Source of the DNA: a bacterium
Lineage (GTDB): Bacteria; Elusimicrobiota; Elusimicrobia; Elusimicrobiales; UBA9959
Assembly: GCA_021811185.1 (NCBI GenBank)
Contig: JAJZPL010000018.1
Location: 1 to 63,602 of the forward strand
DNA: 63,602 nt
Reading direction: 5' to 3'
Shown one piece after another: positions 25,731 to 34,438 of this stretch (its first letter is position 1; each line of letters opens with the position of its first letter). The position numbers and the translations under genes were made by a program. The notes beneath the pieces were generated by a model. The model saw only the letters and a program-made list of their open reading frames with translations. It was not told the origin of the DNA and did not search any database.

Positions 25731-27305
25731 TCAAAAGCCTTCCGGGGCCTCTTCCTCCTCGCTCTGCGCGGCGAGGTCAAGGAGTTCGGCGCACCGGTTC
25801 TCCTCGTAAAGCTTCAGCATCTTCTTGTCCAGGCTCTCCTGTTTTTCCACCGTCCAGCCCTTTACGGCGCTTTGCGCCCTGGCGGCCCGCACTTCGGCGC
25901 TTTCGGCCTGGATGGCCCGCGTATTCTCCCGGAACTTCCCGCACGTGGCCATGTTATCCTTCAGAGCGCCGCAGTCATATTTATTATTTACGGAAAGGAG
26001 GCCGGCCTCCGGCCCGGCCTGCGCCTTCTCAGCCTGCCAGACCGGGGTACAGGCAGCGAACCTGTCGGCCAGGGAGAACGTTTTCAGAGACTTGGCTTTG
26101 CTGGGCGCGGGAGCGCCCAAGTGCTTCCGGTTAGCGGCCAGGATGCTCCGCGCCAGTTTCGCCTTGGCCGCGGCCGCCGCCTTGGCCTGGTCGCTGGCGC
26201 GGGGTGCCGGCTTAACCGGGTTCGCCTGCCGTTTCCGCGCTTCTTCCAGCCCGGCTTGCGCCTCCGCGTATCCTGGATAGGCGGCCAGGATAGCGGAATA
26301 CTCCTCCGCGGCCCTGGCCGGATCGGCGGCTATCAACTTTTTTGCGGCGGCGGCCCGCGCCTCCACGGTTCGGATCTGGCCCAGCCTCTCCTGCGCTTGC
26401 TGCGAAAACCGGGAAGCCAGAACATCCGCGGCCGAATACAAATTGCCGGCCACGAAAAAGTCCCCGGCGTTAAACCTGAGTTCCGCCAGCCTGAATTTGG
26501 CTTCGGGTATCTTACTGTCGCCGGCGCGGGACATGCGCAGGAATTTCTCATAGCTTTCCACGGCCCCCGGCAGGTCGCCCCGCCCGGCCTTGATGTTCCC
26601 GACCGCGTACTGACCGGCCGCCGCTTCGGCGCTATCCGGATATTTCAGGACCAGCCGTTCATAAGCCGCCAGCGCTTTAGCCGTATCCCCGATCTGCTCA
26701 AGCCTGGCGGCCTGCCTGAGGCGGTAGCGGCCGCCGTTGAAACCGAACTGGTAAACCGCGGCCGCGAGAATTAAACCCAGCCCGAAAAGCGCAAGGGTCG
26801 TCGCTCTGGATCCCGCTGCTTTTTTAACGGCCGCTTTCTCCGGTTCGCCCGGGGGAGGCTGTTCGGAAGTTTGCTGAACAGGCGCGGGCTCCGGCCTGGG
26901 CGCTTCCGCAGGCGGCCCGGGTGGAACGTCCGTTTTAAGAACTTCGGGCTCCGGTTCAATTACAGGGGGTTCTTCTATTGTTTGCCGGACAGTCGGCGGC
27001 TCAGAAGCGGTCGCTTCGGCCGGCAGCCCCGCGGGGAGCTCCGGCAAAGTTTCTGTCCTATTCTCCGGTCCGCTTGCCGGAGCTGGCTCGGCAGTTTGCT
27101 GAACAACGGGAAGCTCCGACGCGGGCGATTCAGGAGTCGCTTCGGCGGGCTTCTGCGGCGGCTCCGGCGTAATAGTTTCGGGGGTTTGAGCGTGGACCGG
27201 CCTCGGGAAATCCTTCAGCAGTTCGGCGTCGAAAGCGCGCGATTCCAGCCTTACCAGGATATCCTTGATGTTCTGCAGCCCTTGATCCAGATCGTCTTCC
27301 CGCAT
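25731..27305 (-). CDS. TPR protein with Pro/Glu-rich cytoplasmic arm and one membrane segment
   Basis: 524 residues in four parts: a short helix (1-30), a Pro/Glu/Thr-rich arm with repeated SELPVVQQ and SEPPTVRQ units (40-160), a membrane segment (about 172-190), and a TPR-like array (195-350: YRLRQAARLEQIGDTAKALA, AYERLVLKYPDSAEAA). A helical C-terminal domain with three cysteines ends it. The long arm may span the cell wall or bind a partner. A TGC-TAGAAT box exactly six bases before the ATG suggests leaderless expression. Confidence 0.7.
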   Translation of the reverse strand: MREDDLDQGLQNIKDILVRLESRAFDAELLKDFPRPVHAQTPETITPEPPQKPAEATPESPASELPVVQQTAEPAPASGPENRTETLPELPAGLPAEATASEPPTVRQTIEEPPVIEPEPEVLKTDVPPGPPAEAPRPEPAPVQQTSEQPPPGEPEKAAVKKAAGSRATTLALFGLGLILAAAVYQFGFNGGRYRLRQAARLEQIGDTAKALAAYERLVLKYPDSAEAAAGQYAVGNIKAGRGDLPGAVESYEKFLRMSRAGDSKIPEAKFRLAELRFNAGDFFVAGNLYSAADVLASRFSQQAQERLGQIRTVEARAAAAKKLIAADPARAAEEYSAILAAYPGYAEAQAGLEEARKRQANPVKPAPRASDQAKAAAAAKAKLARSILAANRKHLGAPAPSKAKSLKTFSLADRFAACTPVWQAEKAQAGPEAGLLSVNNKYDCGALKDNMATCGKFRENTRAIQAESAEVRAARAQSAVKGWTVEKQESLDKKMLKLYEENRCAELLDLAAQSEEEEAPEGF

Positions 27306-27311
27306 TTCAAT

Positions 27312-27320
27312 ATTCTAGCA
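27312..27320 (-). promoter_or_regulatory. Leaderless promoter of the TPR gene
   Basis: The minus strand reads TGC-TAGAAT, six bases, then ATG at 27305. The CCGCC-rich sequence beyond it resembles a decayed recurrent hairpin. Confidence 0.65.
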
Positions 27321-27411
27321 AAAGGCTCCCGCCGCCTTTTTCCGGGTTTTTTCCGAAATTTAAATATGGAAGACCGTTACTGGCCGCGCCGCGCTTTAAG
27401 GGTGATCCCGG

Positions 27412-27963
27412 CTAAACGGCGGCCGCCGCTTTAGCGGCTCGGCGGGAGCTCACCCCGGCTTTAACGCGGCGTATCAGCACCGGGAGCAGGAACATGGCCG
27501 CCAAGATGATCCACATGGCCCGGTACGGATCGCCCAGGTACGCGCTCAGCTTCAGGGTGGCGGCCATCACCACCCAGAAATAAAGCATGTCGCCGGCTAT
27601 GGCTATGGCCCAGCCGCTTACAAAACCGTGCCCGGCCGCGGCGGCGGCGGCCCGCCCGGTCATAGGGTCCACGCCGAAAGCTATCAGGATAAGCGCTGCC
27701 GGCCCTGCCCCCCGGTACTGCGCGGTGAGCTGCAGCGTGGCCGTCTTGAAGGCCCAGGCCAGCCGCGCCAGGAAAGGCACCCTGCGCCCGCCCGCCACCA
27801 CCAGCAGCATCAGCGGCTCGAAAGCCAGCGCCAGCAGGACGTCCGAAAACAGGTAGAGCCCCGACGTAACGGCGAGAGTAAGCCCGTGCGCCCGCGCGAA
27901 AAGCACCCCGGCCGGGATACCCCCGCCGATCGGGATAATAAAAAGCGTAAGGACCTGCAGCAT
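27412..27963 (-). CDS. Polytopic membrane protein, unknown
   Basis: 183 residues with about five hydrophobic segments and a basic C-terminal end. The segment GGGIPAGVLFARAHG between the first two segments is distinctive. I recognise no family. It is separated from the OPT gene by that gene's terminator. Confidence 0.6.
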   Translation of the reverse strand: MLQVLTLFIIPIGGGIPAGVLFARAHGLTLAVTSGLYLFSDVLLALAFEPLMLLVVAGGRRVPFLARLAWAFKTATLQLTAQYRGAGPAALILIAFGVDPMTGRAAAAAAGHGFVSGWAIAIAGDMLYFWVVMAATLKLSAYLGDPYRAMWIILAAMFLLPVLIRRVKAGVSSRRAAKAAAAV

Positions 27964-27975
27964 CCCCTTATTTTA

Positions 27976-28006
27976 CAAAACAAACCGCCGGGCTTCCCCG
28001 GCGGTT
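27976..28006 (-). terminator. Recurrent hairpin, terminator of the OPT gene
   Basis: Full stem, CTTC loop, TTACAAAACAA flank giving a U-rich tail on the minus strand, 3' of the gene ending at 28028. Confidence 0.85.
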
Positions 28007-28027
28007 CGGACGATTTATTAACTCCGC

Positions 28028-29905
28028 CTAGCGGACTACTAACTGTATCAGCGCCGTCAGCGCGGGCATCATGATCGAGCCCATCATGGCCTCGCCGGCC
28101 ACCAGGCCCGAAGCCAGGGGCGTCGCGTAAAGCCCGAACGACCCGTGTTCTTCGGGCGAGAACCGGCTCCACACGGCGGAGATCACGCTGCCCACGGCCA
28201 TGCCGATGTTCAGCGAGGCCGGCAGGATCAGCGCGAAGCCCAGCGCAGCCGGGATCGGCACGAACCAGAAGCGGCTCACTTCGTGGCCCTTCTCGTTGGT
28301 CTTCTTGAAAGCGAGCAGCAGCTCGAAGAAAACGCCGATGAAGATGGCGATCAGGGACGCCCGCAGCGCGCCGTGCGGCAGGAAGGACAGGCCTTTCTCC
28401 ATCACGATGGCGAGCGTGGCGATCTTGAGGCCCGTAGGCGCCGCCAACTGGCCCGGGTTCAGGCCTATGCCGTAAGTCTTCTCCAGGATATTGAACATGA
28501 ACGGCGTCAGGATGGCGCCGATCGGGATCACGATCAGCTGGGCCAGGATCAGCGTCTTGAACTTGCCGCCCAGGCGCTGGGCCACCCAGAACGACGGCAC
28601 CACGTTCTCCGACGAGGCCTGCGGGTTGGCGCTGACGTAGGCGGCGGTCAGGTTGGACCGGATCTGGGCGGGCCAGATGATGCCGAACAGGAACTGCGTG
28701 GCGTTGGCCATCAGCGAGACCGGGCCGGAGCCGGTGATACCCAGCACGCGCAGGCCGGCTATGATCAGGATGGGCTGGATGGCGATTGCCAGCAGCACTT
28801 CCTTCCACGGCATATCGAACCAGGAACTGGTCATCCAGACCAGCAGCGTGACGGTCACGGAGATGCCCGTAATGGTCCACCAGAGCGGGATGGTCTCGTC
28901 GGCCATGGACTTGAACTCTTTCTTCTCGAACTTCACCTTGTCCTTGTGCAGGAAATGGAGGACGATCGGGATGACGATGCTGGTCAGCGCGGCGGAGATC
29001 ATCAGGGCCGTGGCCGGCCACATCATCCACTGCACCACGTACTTGAAGTGCGAGGCGGCGCCGACGTACTCGCCGGCTTTGCCGCAGGTGGCGTTCAGGA
29101 AGTCCATCGCCTGCGCCTTCTGCGCGCCGTCCAGGCCGCCCACGGAGTTGAGGGTGTTCAGGCAGGTGTTGAAACTGTCCCCGGTCACGCCGGAGAGGGC
29201 GGAGTACTTGGCCACCGTCTCGCCGAAGGCGCTTACCAGCCAGGTACCCATCAGGCCGGAGAGACCTACGGAGAGCGGCACCAGCATGCCTATGCCCATG
29301 GCCGCGAACTCGGGCCCTAGCGCTATGTTCAGGGCAGGGTTGCCCACTATCGGGCTGATTACGCCGAGCCCGTCGCGCAGGAAGGTCAGGAAGCCGGCCA
29401 CGCCGGTGCTGACCAGCAGCACGTCGCGCTTGGTCTTGGTGGCGGCGTTGGCCTTGGGGTCGGTCAGCGTCTGCGCCACGGAGAGCGTCGCCTTGCTGGT
29501 CGGCCACGGGATAGAGTGGTCCTTCAGGATGGAACTCCGGGGCAGGATACCCATGAACACGCCGAGGTTGGCGGAAACGAGCAGCCACAGGAACATCTGC
29601 CAGGTGCTCAGGTTGAAGCCTATGTTGCGGCCGAAGACGTTCTGGATGTAGAAGAAGGCCGCCAGGATCACGACCATGAAGGCTATGCTGGACACCAGGC
29701 CGATCATCGTCTGGATGATGTTCAGCTCGATGGCGAGCTGCTGGCCCTCCATCCGCTTGCCCAGCACGTAGGCGGCAAGGAACATGCCGCCTATGGTCAG
29801 GTCCACGCTCTGCCCCAGCTTCAGCGTAACGTACGGGGTCGCGGCGGCGGCCACCGCGCACAGCAAACCGCCGAGCAGCAACAATCTCCAGTTAAGTTCC
29901 TTCAT
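28028..29905 (-). CDS. OPT-family oligopeptide/metal-chelate transporter
   Basis: 625 residues, about 15 membrane segments. It has the OPT features: NWRLLLLGGLLCAVAAAATPYVTLKLGQ near the N-terminus, then the IPWPTSKAT motif, SGLMGTWLVSAFGE, and a late conserved ASGLVAGEAMMG. Substrates of bacterial members are peptides or metal complexes. GGGGAG just before the ATG sets the start; a longer in-frame extension upstream has no site. Confidence 0.9.
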   Translation of the reverse strand: MKELNWRLLLLGGLLCAVAAAATPYVTLKLGQSVDLTIGGMFLAAYVLGKRMEGQQLAIELNIIQTMIGLVSSIAFMVVILAAFFYIQNVFGRNIGFNLSTWQMFLWLLVSANLGVFMGILPRSSILKDHSIPWPTSKATLSVAQTLTDPKANAATKTKRDVLLVSTGVAGFLTFLRDGLGVISPIVGNPALNIALGPEFAAMGIGMLVPLSVGLSGLMGTWLVSAFGETVAKYSALSGVTGDSFNTCLNTLNSVGGLDGAQKAQAMDFLNATCGKAGEYVGAASHFKYVVQWMMWPATALMISAALTSIVIPIVLHFLHKDKVKFEKKEFKSMADETIPLWWTITGISVTVTLLVWMTSSWFDMPWKEVLLAIAIQPILIIAGLRVLGITGSGPVSLMANATQFLFGIIWPAQIRSNLTAAYVSANPQASSENVVPSFWVAQRLGGKFKTLILAQLIVIPIGAILTPFMFNILEKTYGIGLNPGQLAAPTGLKIATLAIVMEKGLSFLPHGALRASLIAIFIGVFFELLLAFKKTNEKGHEVSRFWFVPIPAALGFALILPASLNIGMAVGSVISAVWSRFSPEEHGSFGLYATPLASGLVAGEAMMGSIMMPALTALIQLVVR

Positions 29906-30050
29906 AGATCTCCCCGGGCCTTCGCCCGCGCTATCGTAAGTTCCTGCAATATTGTCCCGGCGTCGCGTTCTTAAAAAAAGCCTTTCCGCCGTTCTTAATA
30001 CATATGATACAAAAACGAAACCGTTCCCGACAGGCCGCGCCTCGGCCGCC

Positions 30051-30081
30051 AAAAAAAACCGCCGGGTTTCCCCGGCGGTTT
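30051..30081 (-). terminator. Recurrent hairpin, terminator of the SAF-TPR gene
   Basis: Full stem with a TTTC-type loop and an eight-A left flank (U8 on the minus strand). Confidence 0.9.
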
Positions 30082-30109
30082 AGCCCTTCACCGCTTGCGC
30101 CAGGCCGCC

Positions 30110-30613
30110 TTACTTCAGGATCTGGTCTATCCTTTTAAGGCCCGCAGCGGCCCCGGAGTTGGACGGGTCCAGCTTAAGGGCGGCCTTCCATTCCGCGCGG
30201 GCTTTAGCGTAGTCGGCGTTCTGGAAATATTTAACGCCTTCGAGATAGCGCCGCTGGGAGGCAGAGACGCCCTGGTCCGCCGCCCCCTTCCGGCTTGCGC
30301 CGCCCAGGCAGGACCGCGTAACCTGGTCGCCTTTGGGGATCCGTACAAGGGTAGTAAGGCCGTTCACGAGTTTCACGTCGGTCATGCTCCGCACCTCAAA
30401 AGCGTCCTGCTGCGTATAGATCCTGGGCATGGTCCGCGTTTCCACCATATCTTCCTTCAGGGGCGTATTCGCCGCCAGGTCGTACCGGGCCACCAGCACC
30501 ACGGCCAGGTCGCCGTCCTCCGGGGAAACCGCGCGCCTGTAGTTTATGCCCGCCCAGAAAGAAACCGCCAGCAGGATAAAAAATATAGAGAGCAACGCGC
30601 CTTTTTTGGCCAT
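30110..30613 (-). CDS. Membrane-anchored SAF-domain protein with a TPR tail
   Basis: 167 residues: membrane anchor (about 6-22), then a SAF-like domain as in CpaB (VVLVARYDLAANTPLKEDMVETRTMP, LTTLVRIPKGDQVTRSC), then a TPR motif (YLEGVKYFQNADYAKARAEW). CpaB proteins work in Flp pilus secretion, but no tad/cpa genes are nearby and the fusion is unusual. The AAGGAG site is good. Confidence 0.75.
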   Translation of the reverse strand: MAKKGALLSIFFILLAVSFWAGINYRRAVSPEDGDLAVVLVARYDLAANTPLKEDMVETRTMPRIYTQQDAFEVRSMTDVKLVNGLTTLVRIPKGDQVTRSCLGGASRKGAADQGVSASQRRYLEGVKYFQNADYAKARAEWKAALKLDPSNSGAAAGLKRIDQILK

Positions 30614-30662
30614 AAACGATTCTCCTTGGATCTTATCCGGGGCACACCCCCGCCCGGAACGT

Positions 30663-30702
30663 ATTCTAGCAAAACAAGGGCCGCCGGGCTTCCCCGGCGG
30701 CC
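30663..30702 (-). terminator. Module: terminator of rsgA joined to the promoter of the next gene
   Basis: The hairpin (stem GGCCGCCGGG, loop CTTC) ends the rsgA transcript. Its TTGTTTTGC tail leads directly into TGC-TAGAAT (30663-30671 on the minus strand), which faces the gene starting at 30613. This is the clearest example of the composite module. Confidence 0.8.
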
Positions 30703-30710
30703 GCTCGTCG

Positions 30711-31745
30711 CTAGCCGCCCCGCAGGCGGCGCTTGTCCTCGCCGCTGTCCCGCACCATGCGGCCGAAGCTCTTCAGCCTGCGCTTGGCCTCTATGCGCTT
30801 TACCAGGTCGCCGCCCAGCTCGTGCCGCTCGGTTTCCCGCCGCAGCTTGTGGTAGCTCTTCAGGCGCTCCGCCGGCAGCGTCCCGGCCTCTACGGCGGCC
30901 GCCACCGCGCAGCCGGGCTCACCCGAATGCGAACAGTCCTTGAAGCGGCAGCCTTCCGCCAGCGCGCTGATATCGCTGAACGAAGCCGCCAGGCCTTCGC
31001 CGGCGAACGCCACCCCGAACTCCCTTATGCCGGGCGTATCTATCACCTGGCCGCCGCAGGGCAGGAAGTACAGCTGCCGCCCGGTAGTGGTATGCCTGCC
31101 GCGGGCGTCGTCCTCCCTGACCTCGCCGGTCGGCGCGGCTTCGCGGCCCGCCAGGCGGTTCAGCAGCGTGCTCTTGCCGGCCCCGGAGGACCCCACGAAA
31201 CAGCAGCGCAGCCCGCCGGCCAGCTCGTCCTCCACCTCGGCCACGCCTTCGCCGGACAGGGACGACAGGCACAGCACCCGCGCGCCGGGCGCGGCCCGCG
31301 CCACTGCGTCCAGCCTGGCGGCCAGCTCCTCCTCCGGGCACAGGTCCTTCTTGGTCAGCACCGCCACCGGCAGCGCGCCGCTGTCCCAGGCCGCCACCAG
31401 CAGGCGCTCCAGCCGGGCTATGTTGTAGTTTCCGTCCAGCCCCATTACGATGAACACCTTGTCGATATTGGCCGCCAGCGGCTGCGCGTCGCCGCCGGCG
31501 CCGGGGCCTTTGCGCAGCAGCATCGAACGCCGCGGCAGCACCGCGTGAATAACGGCCTTGGCGCCGCCGTCGTGCAGCGTCACCTCGGCCTCGTCCCCCA
31601 CCACGGGGTAGTCCAGCCTGGAGGCCGCCTCCCCCGCCAGTTTCCCCGCCGCAATGGCCGGCAGCTCCCTGCCCTCCAGCCGCACGGTGTACATCCCTCT
31701 CCGCTCCGCCGTTACGAGCGCGGTCGTTGAATTATTTTCAGGCAT
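30711..31745 (-). CDS. rsgA: Ribosome small-subunit-dependent GTPase A
   Basis: 344 residues. An N-terminal OB fold precedes a circularly permuted GTPase: VLTKKD (G4) comes before GSSGAGKSTLLN (G1) and DTPGIREFG (G3). The C-terminal zinc knuckle has Cys, Cys, His, Cys (CRFKDCSHSGEPGC). It helps late 30S maturation. AGGAG lies six bases before the ATG at 31745, better than the ATG six bases upstream. Confidence 0.97.
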   Translation of the reverse strand: MPENNSTTALVTAERRGMYTVRLEGRELPAIAAGKLAGEAASRLDYPVVGDEAEVTLHDGGAKAVIHAVLPRRSMLLRKGPGAGGDAQPLAANIDKVFIVMGLDGNYNIARLERLLVAAWDSGALPVAVLTKKDLCPEEELAARLDAVARAAPGARVLCLSSLSGEGVAEVEDELAGGLRCCFVGSSGAGKSTLLNRLAGREAAPTGEVREDDARGRHTTTGRQLYFLPCGGQVIDTPGIREFGVAFAGEGLAASFSDISALAEGCRFKDCSHSGEPGCAVAAAVEAGTLPAERLKSYHKLRRETERHELGGDLVKRIEAKRRLKSFGRMVRDSGEDKRRLRGG

Positions 31746-31847
31746 TTTCATCTCCTGGTCTTAGCCGCCAGGCGCGCACAAAGCGCGCGGCCGCGCGGGG
31801 CAAGCCCGCGCCGGCAAGTACCGGAGTCCTCAAGCCTTATGGGAAAG

Positions 31848-31898
31848 TTAAAAACGGAAGGAGGCCCGGCAACCGCTGCTCATTACAATCTCCGTCAT
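31848..31898 (-). CDS. Possible 16-residue leader peptide upstream of rsgA
   Basis: ATG with an excellent AGGAGG site six bases before it, 16 codons (MTEIVMSSGCRASFRF), then TAA, about 100 bases before rsgA. A -10-like TATAAT lies 38 bases upstream. Between it and rsgA is a GCGCGGG/CCCGCGC hairpin (about 31794-31812). It could be a leader peptide or only part of a structured leader. No residue is enriched enough to suggest classical attenuation. Confidence 0.4.
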   Translation of the reverse strand: MTEIVMSSGCRASFRF

Positions 31899-31935
31899 AG
31901 CAAGCCTCCTGTGAACTGGAATGTACTGCCCGGAT

Positions 31936-31941
31936 ATTATA
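31936..31941 (-). promoter_or_regulatory. Perfect -10 hexamer upstream of the rsgA leader
   Basis: TATAAT on the minus strand, with a poor -35 (TGGCGG) at 17 bases. The resulting leader of about 185 bases to rsgA is unusually long for this window. Confidence 0.5.
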
Positions 31942-32021
31942 CCTCCCGGAACGCGAGACCGCCAGCCCTGCCGGAAGCGCCGCTGATCCGGGCAGAAGCC
32001 ATATAGGCGCGCCCAATGTAA

Positions 32022-32027
32022 TAAAAT
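32022..32027 (+). promoter_or_regulatory. Leaderless promoter of rlmN
   Basis: TAAAAT, six bases, then ATG at 32034. There is no ribosome-binding site. Confidence 0.55.
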
Positions 32028-32033
32028 ATCCTG

Positions 32034-33053
32034 ATGCAACCTGACCTGCGGGGCCTGACCCGCGCGGAGATAGCGGCGGCGCTGGTGAGCCTGGGCGAGA
32101 AGCCCGGGAACGCCGGCGCGGTCTTCATGGCCTTGCACCGCCGCGGCGCTCAGGACCTGGCGCGGCTGCCGAACGTGCCGGAGCGCGTGTGCCGGGCGCT
32201 CGGCAGCGCCTTCACGCTTGCGCCCCTGCCCGCGCCTGAGCGCAGGCTGGTTTCCGCCGACGGCACCAGGAAGCTGCTCTTCAGATTCGCCGGGGACGCG
32301 CCCGCCGAATGCGTGGTGCTGCCGGGCAAGGACCAGCAGACCGCCTGCCTCTCCTCCCAGTCGGGCTGCGCCTGCGGCTGCGCTTTCTGCGCCACCGGCG
32401 CGCTGGGGCTAAAGCGCTCGCTCACGCCGGAGGAGATAGTGGCCCAGTTCGAGGCCTGCCTGCGGGAGTCGGTGGACCTGCGGAGCCTGGTCTTTATGGG
32501 CATGGGCGAGCCTTTCCTGAATTGGGAGAACGTAAAGAAGGCCATCCAGATCCTTTCCGACAGCCGCGGCCGCCATTTCCCGCAGGTCAAAATGACAGTC
32601 TCGACGGTGGGCGTGATCCCCGTTATAGAGGAACTGACAGCCTCCGGCCTGCGCGTAAGGCTGGCCGTCTCGGTGATAGCGGCGGCCCCGGAGCTGCGCG
32701 CGCGCCTGGCCCCCATGGAAAAAACTTACCCGCTGGAGCGCGTGCTGGCCGCCGTAAGGCGGTACTGCGCCGCGCGCGAGGCGCACGTTATGCTGGAATA
32801 CATCCTGCTCCCCGGCGTGAACGACCGCCCGTCCGATTCCGCGCTGCTGGCAAAATTGATAGAAGGCATCCCCTGCCGCCTCAACCTGATCCCGTACAAC
32901 CCGCCCGGCGGCCCCGGGCCCGCGGCGCCGCGCGTAAAAGAGTTCCAGCGGGAACTTATCGCCGCCGGAGTGCGCGCCTACCTGCGGGCCGAGAAAGGCG
33001 CCGACATCGCCGCCGCCTGCGGCCAGCTGGCCGCCGGGCTGAACCAGGGCTGA
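32034..33053 (+). CDS. rlmN: 23S rRNA (A2503-C2)/tRNA methyltransferase
   Basis: 339 residues, a radical-SAM enzyme with the CxxxCxxC cluster motif in SGCACGCAFCATG, MGMGEPFLNW, and the methyl-carrier cysteine in ADIAAACGQLAAG near the end. It methylates A2503 of 23S rRNA and tRNA position 37. Cfr is related, but rlmN is the housekeeping form and fits the length and context. It is probably translated from a leaderless mRNA. Confidence 0.93.
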   Translation: MQPDLRGLTRAEIAAALVSLGEKPGNAGAVFMALHRRGAQDLARLPNVPERVCRALGSAFTLAPLPAPERRLVSADGTRKLLFRFAGDAPAECVVLPGKDQQTACLSSQSGCACGCAFCATGALGLKRSLTPEEIVAQFEACLRESVDLRSLVFMGMGEPFLNWENVKKAIQILSDSRGRHFPQVKMTVSTVGVIPVIEELTASGLRVRLAVSVIAAAPELRARLAPMEKTYPLERVLAAVRRYCAAREAHVMLEYILLPGVNDRPSDSALLAKLIEGIPCRLNLIPYNPPGGPGPAAPRVKEFQRELIAAGVRAYLRAEKGADIAAACGQLAAGLNQG

Positions 33054-33060
33054 CCCCCGC

Positions 33061-33090
33061 AAAACAAAACCGCCGGGCTTCCCCGGCGGC
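33061..33090 (-). terminator. Recurrent hairpin between rlmN and the DTW gene
   Basis: Full stem, CTTC loop, AAAACAAAAC flank. The U-rich tail points to the minus-strand gene, though the stem may also stop rlmN. Confidence 0.85.
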
Positions 33091-33109
33091 CGCGCATTAA
33101 CCTCCGGCG

Positions 33110-33784
33110 CTAGGAGCGCACGCCGCTGCCCCTCCTGCCTTTTCCCTTAGAATAATTCAACTGGGTATCCACCAGTTTTTTAAAAACCTCCATCAGGTTT
33201 TCGCTTTGCGCGCCGAGATTCTCGTGGCCGGCTTCCTCCGCCTCTTTGCATAAATAATAGATGGCCTCTATGGTGGAGATACAGTGTTCCCTGGGCTGTT
33301 TTTTTATCGCGAATTGGGAGCTGTAGGCCCGGGAAAAAGAGAGCCGGGGCAAGGCGCGGATGTTCTTGCTCCTGCTCAAAAGCCTCCTGGCGCATTCCCA
33401 GGTGCCGTCGATAACGAAGACCAGCGGGGTTTTCCCGGAGAGGGGACCGGGCCCCAGCGTTTTGAAGTTCACGGCTTCAGGCCCGGGGTACAGGACCAGA
33501 GGGAGACAGGAGGGATCCCGGAGCAGGGCGTTAACCCGCGCGTCCCGCGTAAAATCTGTCCCTATTAAAAGTTCCGCGTTCTCCAGGCACAGTTTCGCCA
33601 GCCGGGCCGTCCCGGTTTTTTGTTTTTTGGCTTCCTTGGTATGCATCAGGATCACGAAGCGCATCCTGGTAGCGAAGGGCTTTATGCTGCCGCATAAACA
33701 GTTCTTCTTAGCCCTGAAACAGACGTAGCATTCCTCGCGGTTAGCGCTTTGGACCTCTTTTTGAATATCGGTGCTTTTAACCAT
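33110..33784 (-). CDS. DTW-domain tRNA aminocarboxypropyltransferase
   Basis: 224 residues with the DTW motif as DGTW (VFVIDGTWECARRLL) and an N-terminal cysteine cluster (CYVCFRAKKNCLC). FVILMHTKEAKKQKTGTARL is also typical. TapT/DTWD enzymes make acp3U in tRNA. The start at 33784 comes seven bases after the stop of a 31-codon reading frame, so the two are probably translationally coupled. GC is lower than in the neighbours. Confidence 0.88.
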   Translation of the reverse strand: MVKSTDIQKEVQSANREECYVCFRAKKNCLCGSIKPFATRMRFVILMHTKEAKKQKTGTARLAKLCLENAELLIGTDFTRDARVNALLRDPSCLPLVLYPGPEAVNFKTLGPGPLSGKTPLVFVIDGTWECARRLLSRSKNIRALPRLSFSRAYSSQFAIKKQPREHCISTIEAIYYLCKEAEEAGHENLGAQSENLMEVFKKLVDTQLNYSKGKGRRGSGVRS

Positions 33785-33791
33785 GAACGTT

Positions 33792-33887
33792 TTATACCGC
33801 GGGCGGCGTATGCAAACGGCCGAAGCCAAAAAAGCCTCCCGCCATAGCGAGCGTCAGAAAGATCATCGGAACCGTTTTCTTTATCAT
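33792..33887 (-). CDS. Possible 31-residue hydrophobic peptide coupled to the DTW gene
   Basis: ATG to TAA, 31 codons: a basic start (MIKKTV), a hydrophobic run (PMIFLTLAMAGGFFGFG), then RLHTPPAV. It looks like a one-segment membrane peptide. It ends seven bases before the DTW start. A weak GGGAACAGAG site precedes it. It may be a real microprotein or a translated leader. Confidence 0.4.
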   Translation of the reverse strand: MIKKTVPMIFLTLAMAGGFFGFGRLHTPPAV

Positions 33888-33984
33888 AACTCTGTTCCCG
33901 CAAATCCTACAGCTATATGATACGGGCTTTCACTTGACATGGGCTTTTAGGCCCAAACCCGCAAGAGCCTGTTATGGCCGCATT

Positions 33985-34362
33985 TTACTCCGGCCTCGCG
34001 GGGAGCGCCAGGCGGATAACTTTGAGGATGTCTTTAGTGGAAAGTGTTTTCGACAGCGTGCCCCGGCAGTTGGGCAGCTTGGTGAAACCGCGCACCAGCA
34101 TAGGGTCCGCCCCGATGGCGGACAGCACGATAAAAGGTATCTGGGAGGTTTTCCGCATATTCCGTATCGCTACGGCGACGTCATGCCCGGTCATGTCGCC
34201 AAGATTATAATCCAGCAGCACCAGGTCGGGGAGATAAGTAAGCGCCCCCTTTACCCCGGCCGCCCCGGTCGCGGCGACATGCGTTTCGAACCCCTCTTTC
34301 TTCAGACAATCCGCAAGCATACAGGAAAGCTCGGGGTTGTCCTCAACGATAAGTATTTTCAT
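33985..34362 (-). CDS. Single-domain response regulator
   Basis: 125 residues, a bare receiver: phosphoacceptor Asp51 (LVLLDYNLGDMTGHDV), Ser in IVLSAIGAD, Lys in TLSKTLST where KP is usual. No output domain. It is separate from the lone receivers at 20334 and 17511, and no kinase is adjacent. Confidence 0.9.
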   Translation of the reverse strand: MKILIVEDNPELSCMLADCLKKEGFETHVAATGAAGVKGALTYLPDLVLLDYNLGDMTGHDVAVAIRNMRKTSQIPFIVLSAIGADPMLVRGFTKLPNCRGTLSKTLSTKDILKVIRLALPARPE

Positions 34363-34380
34363 GGTTTCGCGCCAGGCTCA

Positions 34381-34412
34381 ATTCTACAAAACAAACCGAC
34401 CGGCGGCGCGGC
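34381..34412 (-). repeat. Module: TAGAAT box with decayed hairpin, divergent gap
   Basis: On the minus strand TTTTG-TAGAAT (34381-34390) lies 18 bases before the ATG at 34362. The ACAAACCGACCGGCGG behind it is a broken recurrent hairpin. Confidence 0.55.
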
Positions 34413-34438
34413 GGCCCCTGCCCCCCCGAAAATGGCGA

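Noticed and set aside
27810..29861. 683-codon minus-strand frame overlapping the OPT transporter
   Set aside because: It is an alternative frame of the OPT gene with Arg/Gly/Pro-rich composition; the OPT frame has membrane segments and family motifs.
31752..32033. A 96-codon minus-strand frame reaching across the rlmN start
   Set aside because: Most of it is antisense to rlmN; only the last 16 codons have a ribosome site, and these are listed separately.
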